Assembly (NCBI GenBank): GCA_963770485.1
Contig: CAVYPX010000015.1
Span: 41,281-105,280 of the forward strand
Length of the DNA stretch: 64,000 nucleotides
Origin: CAVVEC01 sp963770485
GTDB taxonomy: Bacteria > Acidobacteriota > Terriglobia > Terriglobales > Acidobacteriaceae
Reading direction: 5' to 3'
Shown: piece by piece, positions 17,979 through 26,352 of the stretch
Numbering within the stretch: the first letter of the stretch is position 1
Layout: each line of letters starts with the position of its first letter
Program-made: the position numbers and the translations under genes
The notes under the pieces: generated by a model
What the model was told of the DNA's origin: nothing
The model's database searches: none
The model's input: the letters and a program-made list of their open reading frames with translations, nothing else

Positions 17979-18183
17979 CGAAGAAGTGATTCTAGCACTC
18001 AGCGGTCTGACATCCTCGAACCAGGTTCCATCGCTTTTCTCTGCGCGCTCAGCGAGTCCTTTGCGTACTCTGCGATTCAAAGCTTTTCCCTACTTCGCAT
18101 AGACGGCGGAAGAAGGAAAGTAACCGCAAAGTTCGCCAAGGATACGCGAAAGACGCAAAGACGTTTCGATAGACCCTTGCGCA

Positions 18184-18534
18184 CTATCCTTCTTCAATCA
18201 TCTTTATGCGAGGCAATGAGGGCAGCGCGGAACCGCGGTCGAGAGCGTCGCGCCACTGAGCGAGCGATTGCAGCAGTGATGCCAGTTGTATGCCTGCAAA
18301 ATTCTCGGGATAACCGGCCAGATTCCTTGCCGAGCGCCCGAGCAAAGAGCGCGCTCCCACTTTATTGCCAGTGGAATGGTGGTGGAATGCCACGGCAACC
18401 TGGATCAGCCCCTGCAGAAATTTCTTCTCTTCCCCAGTCGACGCACGCCAGACGTCTTCGAGCACTTCATGAGCGTCGAAAAACTCGGCATGGTTGAACA
18501 GGCCGATTCCATGAAGAAAGCCGTCGCGGTCCAC
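18184..18534 (-). CDS. DUF309 domain-containing protein
   Basis: A 116-residue all-helical protein starting at GTG 18534. The signature GIGLFNHAEFFDAHEVLEDVWRAS is the DUF309 motif with its conserved His-Glu pair, followed by EKKFLQGLIQVAVAFHHHSTGN. Conserved His and Glu residues hint at metal binding, but no activity is established. Downstream of the PuuD-like gene on the same strand, but separated from it by a terminator. Confidence 0.85.
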   Translation of the reverse strand: MDRDGFLHGIGLFNHAEFFDAHEVLEDVWRASTGEEKKFLQGLIQVAVAFHHHSTGNKVGARSLLGRSARNLAGYPENFAGIQLASLLQSLAQWRDALDRGSALPSLPRIKMIEEG

Positions 18535-18550
18535 GTCTTATTCTGACACA

Positions 18551-18583
18551 GACAAAAACAAACCTCGCGCCGAAGCGCGAGGT
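18551..18583 (-). terminator. Rho-independent terminator, minus strand
   Basis: On the minus strand an ACCTCGCGC / GCGCGAGGT stem with a TTCG-type loop is followed by TTTGTTTTTGTC. It ends transcription of the PuuD-like gene before the DUF309 gene. Confidence 0.85.
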
Positions 18584-18603
18584 GGGAGGGTAGAGCCGAA
18601 GCC

Positions 18604-19332
18604 CTAGCGGCCGAAAATCACGTAGTGATAACTGGTCGCCATGAAAAACAGCAAGGGCACGGAGAGAAAGAAATTTGTGCGCGACGCCAGGAACGCCTGA
18701 CGCGCCAGAACGGCGGCATTGGCTGGCGGGGCGCCGGCGAGAGTTCCTTGGATGATCTTTTTCTGGTTCGGCCAGATGATCCCCCAAACGTTGAACAACA
18801 TGATGATGCCGAACCCTCCACCGACTCCGATCGAGAGCACGTGGTTATCGTCCTGGCCGACCGGCGTATAGTTCAAAAACAACCAAGCTCCAGCGATGCA
18901 GACGACAGTGACAATCGCGCCCAGGACGTAGCCGCTTGGGGCTTTCGAAATGACAAAGTACAGAATCCCCCACGCTACGATCCAGATGAGCAGGAACAGA
19001 CCAATCGTACTCAATCCGCTCTTGCCCATCCGTTCGGCGTCGGGACCGACGTACATCTGCCCCCAGTACCAGAAGCCGAGAAACACCGTGATCAGCGCGC
19101 TCCAACGGAACCACTGCAGGGCGGGCAAAGTCATGTATTGAAACACCTTGGGCTTCATGCCCGCGTCCACTTGCTTCATGAAAGGGACGTTGATGAGGTT
19201 GAAAAAGTAGAGCAATCCGATCCAGGTGATCCCTGCCAGAAAGTGAAACCAGCGCAGAATGAGTGCCAAGGCTTCTGTGCCGGTGTGTGTAGGCATCACC
19301 CAGGAGGCTGCGAAAGCAGTCAGATGTTGCAT
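18604..19332 (-). CDS. PuuD-like membrane protein (urate oxidase N-terminal domain)
   Basis: A 242-residue integral membrane protein with six or more hydrophobic segments. ILRWFHFLAGITWIGLLYFFNLINVPFMKQ near residue 25 and the later MLFNVWGIIWPNQKKII match the membrane domain of PuuD-type urate hydroxylase. The C-terminal cytochrome c domain of true PuuD is absent and no CxxCH is present. Many bacteria, especially in the Acidobacteriota, carry this short form; it may be a heme or quinone-linked membrane protein and not a urate oxidase. The name is structural only. Followed by its own terminator. Confidence 0.75.
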   Translation of the reverse strand: MQHLTAFAASWVMPTHTGTEALALILRWFHFLAGITWIGLLYFFNLINVPFMKQVDAGMKPKVFQYMTLPALQWFRWSALITVFLGFWYWGQMYVGPDAERMGKSGLSTIGLFLLIWIVAWGILYFVISKAPSGYVLGAIVTVVCIAGAWLFLNYTPVGQDDNHVLSIGVGGGFGIIMLFNVWGIIWPNQKKIIQGTLAGAPPANAAVLARQAFLASRTNFFLSVPLLFFMATSYHYVIFGR

Positions 19333-19843
19333 CGAGGTTCCTCCGCCAACGCTAAAGTTGTGAGCCCGCGGCGCCCTCGGCTCGGGGAGGACAGCAATTC
19401 GCCAAAGGAACTCGGGCCCGTTGAGCTAACCTAAATTGCGACTCCCGCGTCCGATTCTTTTGCTGCTTTTGTCCGGTGCCACGAATGTTTGCATTTTGTT
19501 GGGTTTATGTCAACTGGCGAAACGGGGTAAGCAACTGGATGGCTACTGGAGCCATTGAGCGCTCGAGGCCCATAGATTTCACCATCGCCAGCGGCCGGCC
19601 TCAAGCACCGGCAGATGCAAGCGGAAGGCTGTTCGGATTCTGGAACAAAGGCCTTATGAGGTTGAAAAGTGGGGAGTAAGGACGTATTGTACGCATAGTT
19701 GTTTGTGTGCGCCGGCGCAGTGGATGGGCGCTTGCGCAGCACGAGGTTCCCCCCTGTTCCTCGCGCGAACCAATAGCGTAGGGAATTGATGCTTCGTCGC
19801 AGTTCAGAAAGCTCTTGCCGCTGAGAGAGCTAAGGAGATCGGC
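19333..19843. other. Intergenic region upstream of hfq
   Basis: About 510 bp without a convincing gene. Short frames on both strands lack family features. Bases 19473-19504 resemble 1596-1630 in the spacer upstream of the GvpL/F gene. AAGGAG lies just before the hfq start. Confidence 0.4.
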
Positions 19844-20149
19844 ATGGAAACCAAGCCGGTGCAGAACATTCAGGATACCTTCCTCAACACCGCGCGCAAA
19901 GAAAAAATGAACATCACTCTTTATTTGCTGAGCGGGGTCAAACTAATCGGGCGTATTCGCTCATTTGACAAGTATTCCGTGGTGCTGGAGACCAATAATC
20001 AGGAGCAATTGATCTTCAAGCATGCGATTTCCACCGTGGCCATGGGGAGAGTTGCTCACGGTCACGCTGAGAAACCGAGTGTGGTTCCAGCTCCGAGCCC
20101 CGTTGCCGAGCCTGACCCGGCACCAAGGGCCTCGGGTACGGAAGGATAG
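19844..20149 (+). CDS. hfq: RNA chaperone Hfq
   Basis: A 101-residue Sm-like protein that helps small RNAs pair with mRNAs. The Sm1 region is KPVQNIQDTFLNTARKEKMNITLYLLSGVKLIGRIRSFDKYSVVL and Sm2 is QEQLIFKHAISTVAMGRV, with the KHA motif of the proximal RNA-binding face. The C-terminal tail from about 72 is proline-rich and disordered. AAGGAG is 6 nt upstream of the ATG. hflX follows 116 bp downstream on the same strand, the same gene order as in enterobacteria. Confidence 0.95.
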   Translation: METKPVQNIQDTFLNTARKEKMNITLYLLSGVKLIGRIRSFDKYSVVLETNNQEQLIFKHAISTVAMGRVAHGHAEKPSVVPAPSPVAEPDPAPRASGTEG

Positions 20150-20265
20150 GGCGGACCTTTTTGACCGCACGGCAAGCAAAGGGATCCGCGAAAGACGCAG
20201 GTGCGGCTCGGGTCTCTCGCTGCGGGCATTAGGAATTCCAGACTTTGCGGTAGAGAATTTGTCCA

Positions 20266-21693
20266 TTGAGTAGTGGATTGCGAGGACTCCGGAAGAACGA
20301 CGGCGGGCGGCGCAGGGCGACGGCAGACGGCCGGAACCCCGTGGAGCGGGCATTTCTGGTCGGAATCGATTACCGCGTGCGGTCTCGGGCAGGTTCGGGC
20401 GCCAAGAACGCGAAGAGTTCTCTGACCAGCGGCGCCCAGGCGGCCCGCGATAGCGCTAACAGCGGGGCGAGTGCCTCGAAAGCACCTCGTATTCCGGAGT
20501 TCAGCGCGCAAGAGTCTCTGGAAGAGTTGCGGTCCCTGGCCACGAGCGCCGGGGCGCAAATTGCCGGCGAATTCCTGCAGCAGCGCGACCGGCCCGATCC
20601 GGCCACGCTAATCGGGCGCGGCAAACTGGAGGAGATCGCGGGCGCGGCGGCGTCAGTCTCCGCTGATCTTCTTCTGTTCGATCACGACCTGACCGCTTCT
20701 CAACAGCGGAATATTGAGAAAGTCGTTAACGCCCGGGTGATTGACCGCACCCAGCTCATCCTCGACATTTTTGCCACTCACGCGCGAAGCCGGGAAGGCC
20801 AGTTACAGGTGGAACTGGCCCAGCTCGAGTACCTGCTTCCCCGGCTCACCGGGCGCGGAGTGGAGATGTCCCAACTGGGCGGCGGAATCGGCACGCGGGG
20901 TCCGGGTGAAACTCAGCTCGAAACCGACCGGAGAAAAATCCACCGGCGCATTCGGCATGTTAAGGAACAAATCGAAAATGTGCGGCGTATCCGGGCGCAA
21001 CAGCGGAAACGGCGCGAGTCGGTTCCCGTGGCCACCGTGGCTCTGGTGGGCTACACCAATGCGGGGAAATCGACGTTGTTCAACGCCCTGACCCAGGCCG
21101 CCGTGCTCGAATCGCCCAAGATGTTTGCCACACTGGATCCGACGATTCGCGCAGTGACGCTGCCTTCGCGCCGCCAGGCTCTGCTTTCGGATACTGTGGG
21201 ATTCATCCGCAACCTGCCGCACACGCTGGTTTCGGCCTTCCGCGCCACTTTGGAGGAAGTGCAGCGCGCGGCGCTGATCCTGCATGTTTCCGACGCCAGC
21301 AGCCCGCTCTCGGCGGAACAGGACGCGCAGGTGGAAAAGGTGCTGAAGGAGCTGGAAGCGGACGGAAAACCGCGTCTGCGGGTCATGAATAAGATTGACC
21401 TTTTGCCTCCTCGACAGCGCGACAGTTTGCGCGATGATGCCGGCACGGTTCACGTCTCCGCAGCGAAAGCCATCGGCATGAGCACGCTGCTGGACCGCGT
21501 TGACCAGATGCTGCACGAAGACGCAGTGAGCCGCGTGCGTCTGCGCGTGCCCCAGAAAGAAGGCAAAACGCTGGCACTGCTGGAAGCGCGCGCGCGGATT
21601 TATTCGCGGGCGTATCGAGATGGGCTGGTGGAGTTGGAAGCGGAAGCGCCCGAGTCGGTGGTAAGGAGGGTGCGGGAGTGGGTGGTGGGGTAG
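20266..21693 (+). CDS. hflX: Ribosome-associated GTPase HflX
   Basis: Ribosome-splitting and rescue GTPase. The N-terminal HflX domain contains ATLIGRGKLEEIA, LLLFDHDLTASQQRNIEK, RVIDRTQLILDIFA and LGGGIGTRGPGETQLETDRR. The G domain follows: G1 GYTNAGKST, the DTVGF switch and NKIDLL. The frame opens at TTG 20266 without a strong ribosome-binding site. A GTG at 20342 (VERAFLVGID) is a plausible alternative, so the N-terminal ~25 residues are uncertain. About 475 residues. Downstream of hfq, probably co-transcribed. Confidence 0.93.
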   Translation: MSSGLRGLRKNDGGRRRATADGRNPVERAFLVGIDYRVRSRAGSGAKNAKSSLTSGAQAARDSANSGASASKAPRIPEFSAQESLEELRSLATSAGAQIAGEFLQQRDRPDPATLIGRGKLEEIAGAAASVSADLLLFDHDLTASQQRNIEKVVNARVIDRTQLILDIFATHARSREGQLQVELAQLEYLLPRLTGRGVEMSQLGGGIGTRGPGETQLETDRRKIHRRIRHVKEQIENVRRIRAQQRKRRESVPVATVALVGYTNAGKSTLFNALTQAAVLESPKMFATLDPTIRAVTLPSRRQALLSDTVGFIRNLPHTLVSAFRATLEEVQRAALILHVSDASSPLSAEQDAQVEKVLKELEADGKPRLRVMNKIDLLPPRQRDSLRDDAGTVHVSAAKAIGMSTLLDRVDQMLHEDAVSRVRLRVPQKEGKTLALLEARARIYSRAYRDGLVELEAEAPESVVRRVREWVVG

Positions 21694-22865
21694 GGATCAT
21701 CTTGTATTTTTGCGATCTCACTCGTAAGCTCGTTTCTCAAGTTTCGATTCCGATCTTTGGACGGATTTGGAGCGCTAAATGAGTCCCAAGCGACGTGGAG
21801 GTCGGCCAGTCGACCCTCGAAACAACGATCAAACAATACCGGAAAAGGTTTCGCCACCAAGGGCGGCATCCCTGGGGAACGGGTCGGTTTCGCCCACGCC
21901 CGAGTTCAAGCCGATCAAAATCAAAGGCGAACCGCTATCCGCCATCATCCTCCGCGAGCGGCGGTGAAAGCGGGATCTCTGCCGTGTCAATATTGAGGTC
22001 AGAACCCTAAAACCCATTCCTGATCTGGCTTTTCCGCACTCGAAAGGGTCAAAAACACCCTATAAATTGGCCACTTTTGATGGCGAGTTGCCTGACCTCG
22101 TTGAAGCCAGCCGGGACATGTACGTCATGCGGCTCGGAGCCAGGATTCACGAATCTACGGCGGGTTGGTCACAACATTATCGAGCGCCGCGTACATGGGA
22201 AGTCGTACTCTGAATATATACTCATCCCTCCGGCGGACGCCTGATGCCGCCCGCATTCCTTCCCTAGCAACCCGCCACAGCCAGCAAAAGTATCGACAAC
22301 CAAATCTATTTGCAGTATGACCATCGATTTTATCGACCACCTCGCCGACGGGCGACCGCCTGAAGATTTCTTTGCGGAGTTTTCCTAAAAAGTGGCGCGA
22401 CGAAATCATTCCAAGCCTTGCAGGTTCCGTACGCGATGAGGAAGATGAGCGCGAGCGTCCCGCCGATCTCCGCAGCGCCGATCCTCACGTTAGCCAAGAT
22501 TTGCAAGAAATGCGTCATGTTCGCCACCAACAAAATCCAGTGTGTCTGTTATCGGACATCCGAGCAAGTAACCAAGAGCCTATGTCAAGAAACTTCAGTA
22601 ACGTTGCCCATTACGAAAGGCCGATATCAACTATGACAGATGTTTGGCAGGTGCAGAAGGCGAATTCCGGTTACCAAAGGTTACTTTAGGAACAGGATCG
22701 AATATCTACACATGTTCTAGTGGGGTAACGGTTTGGCCGCCGCTAACTCACTGAAACTAAAGCACTACCGGAGTGAAAGAGTCTGAGATCCAAAAGCAAA
22801 TCCTCGATGACCTCGCCCTGAAGCAGATTTTCCATTGCCAGACAAAATTCAGGCGTGTTCCAGCC
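21694..22865. other. Long intergenic region, mostly without recognisable genes
   Basis: Nearly 1.2 kb with only short unrelated frames. Lower GC and scattered short frames suggest decayed DNA. The only frame with some protein character is the small membrane frame listed separately at 22330-22518. No RNA gene recognised. Confidence 0.45.
22330..22518 (-). CDS. Possible small membrane protein
   Basis: A 62-residue frame from the ATG at 22518 with one convincing hydrophobic stretch (IGGTLALIFLIAYGTCKAW) followed by a basic tail (FRKTPQRNLQAVARRRGGR), the positive-inside pattern of a single-pass membrane protein. No strong ribosome-binding site and no family recognised. It lies in otherwise non-coding DNA and may be chance. 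Confidence 0.25.
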   Translation of the reverse strand: MTHFLQILANVRIGAAEIGGTLALIFLIAYGTCKAWNDFVAPLFRKTPQRNLQAVARRRGGR

Positions 22866-22995
22866 GGGTGCCCTATTTCTCGCGTTCTGTGCGAGAAGTG
22901 GGGCTTGGCGGAGGATCAATTCCCAAGTGAGTTGCGCTGTTTGGCAGAGACTTGTGATACCCACTTTTCGCAAGAGCGCGAAAAATGGGGCACCC
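22866..22995. repeat. Long imperfect inverted repeat
   Basis: The arms at 22866-22902 and 22960-22995 are each ~36 nt, starting GGGTGCCC and ending near GAAGTGGG, and pair with about six mismatches. Each arm also contains a smaller palindrome around TCGCG...GCGA. Probably a two-armed copy of a dispersed intergenic repeat; the spacer has no gene. Confidence 0.65.
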
Positions 22996-23004
22996 GTCAC
23001 CCCC

Positions 23005-23034
23005 AAGCAAAAGCCCCGCCTTGCGGCGGGGCCT
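23005..23034 (-). terminator. Rho-independent terminator, minus strand
   Basis: GCCCCGCC / GGCGGGGC stem at 23013-23032, followed on the minus strand by TTTTGCTT. It ends the kelch gene transcript. Between stop codon and hairpin are tandem TGACTCC heptamers (about 23040-23072). Confidence 0.8.
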
Positions 23035-23040
23035 TGGTTA

Positions 23041-23074
<34 letters not shown>

Positions 23075-23077
23075 GTT

Positions 23078-24511
23078 TCAGTTCACCGTGATGCTGACCG
23101 CCTTGGAAGGAATGCCATTCGCCACCACTTCGAGCGAACTGGCTCCCGTCTCCATTCCAGCGGGAACGTCAAAGTTGGTTGAAACCGTCGCCGTTCCAGT
23201 GGCAACTCCCATGGTGCTGTGGTCGTGCGTTTTCGCATAGACAACGTGACCGCTGCTGGTGTTGGTGATCCGGACCAGAGGATAATTGGTCGCGGTTTCG
23301 TCTTCGTCCCCGAAGGCAGCCGCTTGCGACAAGCCGTTAAACTGCTGGCCGGAGATTTTGTAAGTGTTGCCGCGGGTCACGCTCGAAGGATACTTGGTGA
23401 TGACCGGAGCCCACGCAGAATTGTATTTCCCCTTGGGATTGTAAACTTCGACGCTGTTGCCAACGACGATCACCTGGCCAGTCGGCAGCATCAGAATCGG
23501 AGCGACGCCGCCCACCGGGTCGGTCGTCAGCTTCTTCCCATCCCACTCGTAAAGCGAGCCAGAATTGCCCAGCACCAGCACGTTCCCGTTGGGCAGCAGC
23601 ACGGCAAAGGAATCACCGGCGGCGTCACCATTGGGAAAGTCGGGGCCAACTGTCCACTTATTGGTGGAAGGATCATAGATGGCCGTGTGTCCAGCGCCAT
23701 TGGTCGAATAGGCGCCGGTAGCAAACACCGTACCGTCAGGACGGAGCATGCCCGGGCCTACTTCACCGGGTGGGTGGTAACACTTCTTCCCATTGTCATA
23801 GGGGAGGCAGCTGCCTTGATAAGGCGCGTGCAAGTCCACAATGGTGCTGCCCGCACTCACCCATTTTTGTTGCGAAGAGATGTATCGCTCCGAATGCGGC
23901 GCGTTCTTAACGTCGAACGTCAGCACCGAGCCGTCGGGCAGCAGAGTCCAGCCCTCTTCTGCGTTGAAATCGCTCTTTCCGGTATCGCTCAGTTCGGTCC
24001 ACTGCAAAGTCTTGGGATCCATAGCGGCAATGCGCTTATCAAGTTTCCTTCCCATCAGCCACCTGCCATCGGGCAGCACGGCAGAGGGTGAGTCGCCGAT
24101 AAAACCCCAATTCTTCGGGTGTCCCAGTTTGGTCCAGGTATCCGCCTTGGGATCGTAAATTGCGCCCATGTTGGTGAGATAAAAGTTATTGTTGAGGTAT
24201 TCGCCGCCCAAAATCACTACCCGGCCGTCGGCCAGTACAGCGCCACCAAAGTACAGGGGCACATATCCGGAAGGCAGGCTGGCGATTTGTGACCAGGTTC
24301 CGTTAACGTAGCTTCCTTTGTTGTCAGGCGTCAGCTTGGCCCAATCGGATTCACCGTTGCCTTGAAATATCACCGTGCCATCGGTCAACAAGTAGCCGAT
24401 CCCGGCGCTGTCCGGCGGCTGGTTTTTTAGCGGGGTTAGCGTCTGTGCCAGCGAGACTCCAGAGAAAACAATCGAAAGCAGGATTACCGCGAGAGATAAC
24501 TTCCTTGGCAA
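23078..24511 (-). CDS. Secreted kelch-repeat protein (galactose oxidase-like propeller)
   Basis: About 477 residues from a TTG at 24511 that follows AAGGTGG by 6 nt and gives a clean signal peptide (PRKLSLAVILLSIVFSGVSLAQ). An ATG at 24559 is the alternative. The mature protein is a beta-propeller of kelch-type blades with recurring LxDGxVxxxGG and Y(D/N)Pxxxx W patterns (GGAVLADGRVVILGGEY; AIYDPSTNKWTVGPDFP; FAVLLPNGNVLVLGN). The C-terminal ~100 residues form an Ig/IPT-like domain like that of galactose oxidase family proteins. No copper-ligand set was identified. Probably an extracellular protein of unknown ligand. Confidence 0.8.
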   Translation of the reverse strand: MPRKLSLAVILLSIVFSGVSLAQTLTPLKNQPPDSAGIGYLLTDGTVIFQGNGESDWAKLTPDNKGSYVNGTWSQIASLPSGYVPLYFGGAVLADGRVVILGGEYLNNNFYLTNMGAIYDPKADTWTKLGHPKNWGFIGDSPSAVLPDGRWLMGRKLDKRIAAMDPKTLQWTELSDTGKSDFNAEEGWTLLPDGSVLTFDVKNAPHSERYISSQQKWVSAGSTIVDLHAPYQGSCLPYDNGKKCYHPPGEVGPGMLRPDGTVFATGAYSTNGAGHTAIYDPSTNKWTVGPDFPNGDAAGDSFAVLLPNGNVLVLGNSGSLYEWDGKKLTTDPVGGVAPILMLPTGQVIVVGNSVEVYNPKGKYNSAWAPVITKYPSSVTRGNTYKISGQQFNGLSQAAAFGDEDETATNYPLVRITNTSSGHVVYAKTHDHSTMGVATGTATVSTNFDVPAGMETGASSLEVVANGIPSKAVSITVN

Positions 24512-24731
24512 GAGAAACCACCTTTCTTTAAAGCTGAGCGGGCAAAGAGATACCGCCATCTTTCCGCAAAGCTGATGTATTTTTCACCCCAGATCAGTAG
24601 GGAGGAATCTGATCGTAAGCACCCATTGCCGGGTGATGATATTAGCACAGGAATACGGCCTGTTGGGAAAAAAGGAGTGTGAAGCGGAACTTTCCGAAGC
24701 CCTTGAGTGAGGGCGGAAAGGGAACTTAAAA

Positions 24732-24797
24732 TGGGCCGGCAACCAAGAAGCGGTGACATTCCTTGGCTATCGGCCCACTCGATCCTGAATTGGATCG
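24732..24797. ncRNA. Strongly structured RNA element candidate
   Basis: An outer stem TGGGCCG / CGGCCCA (24732-24738 with 24771-24777) encloses an inner stem CCAAG / CTTGG (24743-24747 with 24762-24766) and a 14-nt loop. A second hairpin CGATCC / GGATCG follows at 24780-24797. Read on the plus strand it directly precedes a perfect Shine-Dalgarno; read on the minus strand it is in the leader of the kelch gene, where the first hairpin plus TTTT could act as an attenuator. No known riboswitch class recognised. Confidence 0.4.
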
Positions 24798-24811
24798 GAG
24801 GTGATGCTTAT

Positions 24812-24871
24812 ATGCTAGTCCCCTCAGCCCAGAAGTCAAGCATTCTTTCCTTGAGAATTTGGTCCACTTGA
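24812..24871 (+). CDS. Possible 19-residue leader peptide
   Basis: The ATG at 24812 follows GGAGGTGAT, an ideal complement of the 16S rRNA 3' end, with 6 nt spacing. It encodes a 19-residue peptide (MLVPSAQKSSILSLRIWST) ending in TGA. It lies after two hairpins and 140 bp upstream of the ATP synthase b gene. The ribosome-binding site is better than that of most genes in the window, but there is no conservation evidence. Confidence 0.3.
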   Translation: MLVPSAQKSSILSLRIWST

Positions 24872-25012
24872 CAAATCGTCCAGACCTACCTCCCACTGTG
24901 GAACTTTGTCTCACCCGGGGACAACGTCCGCGTTGACACTAAGCCTTGTAGGATGTTAGGTTTGATGGTTTCTTAAGCCCTCTTTCGCTCAGGATTCTAT
25001 CAAGCAAAACGC
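24872..25012 (+). promoter_or_regulatory. Possible promoter region of the ATP synthase cluster
   Basis: TTGACA occurs at 24933-24938. Near the correct distance there is only a poor -10 match (around 24954-24961), so this is a weak prediction for the start of the atp transcript. Confidence 0.25.
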
Positions 25013-25486
25013 ATGGACGATACGCTCAGACAGGTAGGGGAATTACTGCTCGGCTCCATACCGACCATTGTGTTCGTGGTCCTGTTGTATGCGACCTATA
25101 CCGTGCTCGTCCACCGGCCTCTGACCAAGGTTCTGGCGGAGCGGCGGAGCAGAACCGAAGGAGCGATCGAGAGAGCCCGCGCCGATGTTGCTGCCGCCGA
25201 AGCGCGGACCGCGGAATACGAGCAGCGTCTGCGGGAAGCTCGTATGGCCGTATTCAGAAGTCAAGAATTGCGCCGGCAGCAGGCGTTGCAGGCGAGGGCC
25301 GCAGCTGTGGCAGAGGCGCGGAGCAAGGCGCAGGCGCAAGTACAACAGGCGCGCAGTGCGATTGAAAAAGACAAGACTGCCGCGCAAACAGTCCTGCAGG
25401 CGGAAAGCGGCAGACTCGCTGCCGAAATCATCCGCACGGTTCTGCAGCCGGCGCTGGCGCAGGCTCCCTCAGGGGGTAGTCAATGA
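25013..25486 (+). CDS. atpF: ATP synthase F0 b/b'-type subunit (first copy)
   Basis: A 157-residue peripheral-stalk subunit: one N-terminal membrane helix (LLGSIPTIVFVVLLYATYTVLVH) followed by a long charged coiled coil (RRSRTEGAIERARADVAAAEARTAEYEQ...) reaching the C-terminus. The b subunits link the membrane a subunit to the F1 head. It is the first of two b-type genes; its stop overlaps the start of the second (ATGA), implying coupled translation and probably a b/b' heterodimer. Confidence 0.88.
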   Translation: MDDTLRQVGELLLGSIPTIVFVVLLYATYTVLVHRPLTKVLAERRSRTEGAIERARADVAAAEARTAEYEQRLREARMAVFRSQELRRQQALQARAAAVAEARSKAQAQVQQARSAIEKDKTAAQTVLQAESGRLAAEIIRTVLQPALAQAPSGGSQ

Positions 25487-26352
25487 TGCGGAATCTAAAG
25501 CTCTGGAACGGACGGCGAGGGATTGTGCAACCGGGAATGATTCGGCGGGGGATCGTTCATCGGGGAAACGCTCGGCGCGGAAATATGCTGAGCCCTGAAC
25601 TGAGAACTAAGTCGTTGCTGTTATTCGCGGTTGCGACGGTGCTGCTGCTTACGTGGTTTGCGGTGTCGGGACGCGCAGCCCATCAGTCGCCGTCCTCTCA
25701 GGTTTCCGCCCAGCAGGCGAACCACGACTCCGTCCGACAGGGCTCGCTGAGCCAGCAACTGGCAAAGGAAACCCGGGAAGCTGCCGGTGAAGATGACGCG
25801 GGTCAGTTTAAACGCTCGGCGTCAGTGCAGTTCGTTGCCAAGGTGACTGGCTGGAGTTTGGAAAATGCCTACCGGTTTTGTGTTGTGCTCAACTTCGCCG
25901 TGATCGCCGGGGTAATTATTTGGCTCTCCAAGAAGAGCCTGCCTGGATTATTCCGCAACCGCACGGCTTTTATCCAGAAGGCGATGGCGGAGGCACGAAA
26001 AGCCAGCGAGGACGCGAATCGGCGCCTGGCAGACATTGAAGCCCGGCTTTCGCAACTGGATGTTGAGATCATCGAAATGCGCAGCATGGCTGAGAGGGGA
26101 GCTGTGGCGGAGGAACAAAGGATCAAAGCGGCGGCGGCGGAGGAGGCACGAAAGATTGTGGAGTCGGCGGAGCAGGAGATCGCTGCGGCTGCCAAGGCGG
26201 CACGCCGCGAATTGACCGCGTACGCGGCCGATCTTGCCGTATCGCTGGCCGCCAAGCAGATTCGCGTTGACGCCGCAACCGACCAGGCATTGGTTCGCAA
26301 CTTTGCGCAACAACTCTCCGGCAACGGCGGGCCGCGGAAGGGAGCCCAGTAG
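25483..26352 (+). CDS. atpF: ATP synthase F0 b-type subunit (second copy, long N-terminus)
   Basis: A 289-residue b-type subunit, much longer than the usual ~160. The C-terminal half is a normal b subunit: membrane helix FCVVLNFAVIAGVIIWLSKK at about 130-150, then FRNRTAFIQKAMAEARKASEDANRRLADIEARL coiled coil and a delta-binding end (LAAKQIRVDAATDQALVRNFAQQL). The N-terminal 125 residues are extra: a short basic repeat (RRGIVxxGMIRRGIVHRG), a hydrophobic segment LLLFAVATVLLLTWFAVSG that may be a signal or second membrane helix, and a Gln/Ser-rich linker. The start overlaps the previous stop (ATGATG). An ATG at 25585 is an alternative start just before the hydrophobic segment. Confidence 0.85.
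   Translation: MMRNLKLWNGRRGIVQPGMIRRGIVHRGNARRGNMLSPELRTKSLLLFAVATVLLLTWFAVSGRAAHQSPSSQVSAQQANHDSVRQGSLSQQLAKETREAAGEDDAGQFKRSASVQFVAKVTGWSLENAYRFCVVLNFAVIAGVIIWLSKKSLPGLFRNRTAFIQKAMAEARKASEDANRRLADIEARLSQLDVEIIEMRSMAERGAVAEEQRIKAAAAEEARKIVESAEQEIAAAAKAARRELTAYAADLAVSLAAKQIRVDAATDQALVRNFAQQLSGNGGPRKGAQ

Noticed and set aside
18604..19332. True urate hydroxylase PuuD
   Set aside because: Only the membrane domain is present; the cytochrome c domain and CxxCH motif are missing and no purine genes are nearby.
21757..21996. Small plus-strand genes after hflX
   Set aside because: Three overlapping frames in all phases with no common features, as expected by chance in GC-rich DNA.
24732..24797. 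c-di-GMP (GEMM) riboswitch upstream of the kelch gene
   Set aside because: The conserved GEMM core and tetraloop-receptor pattern could not be matched on either strand.
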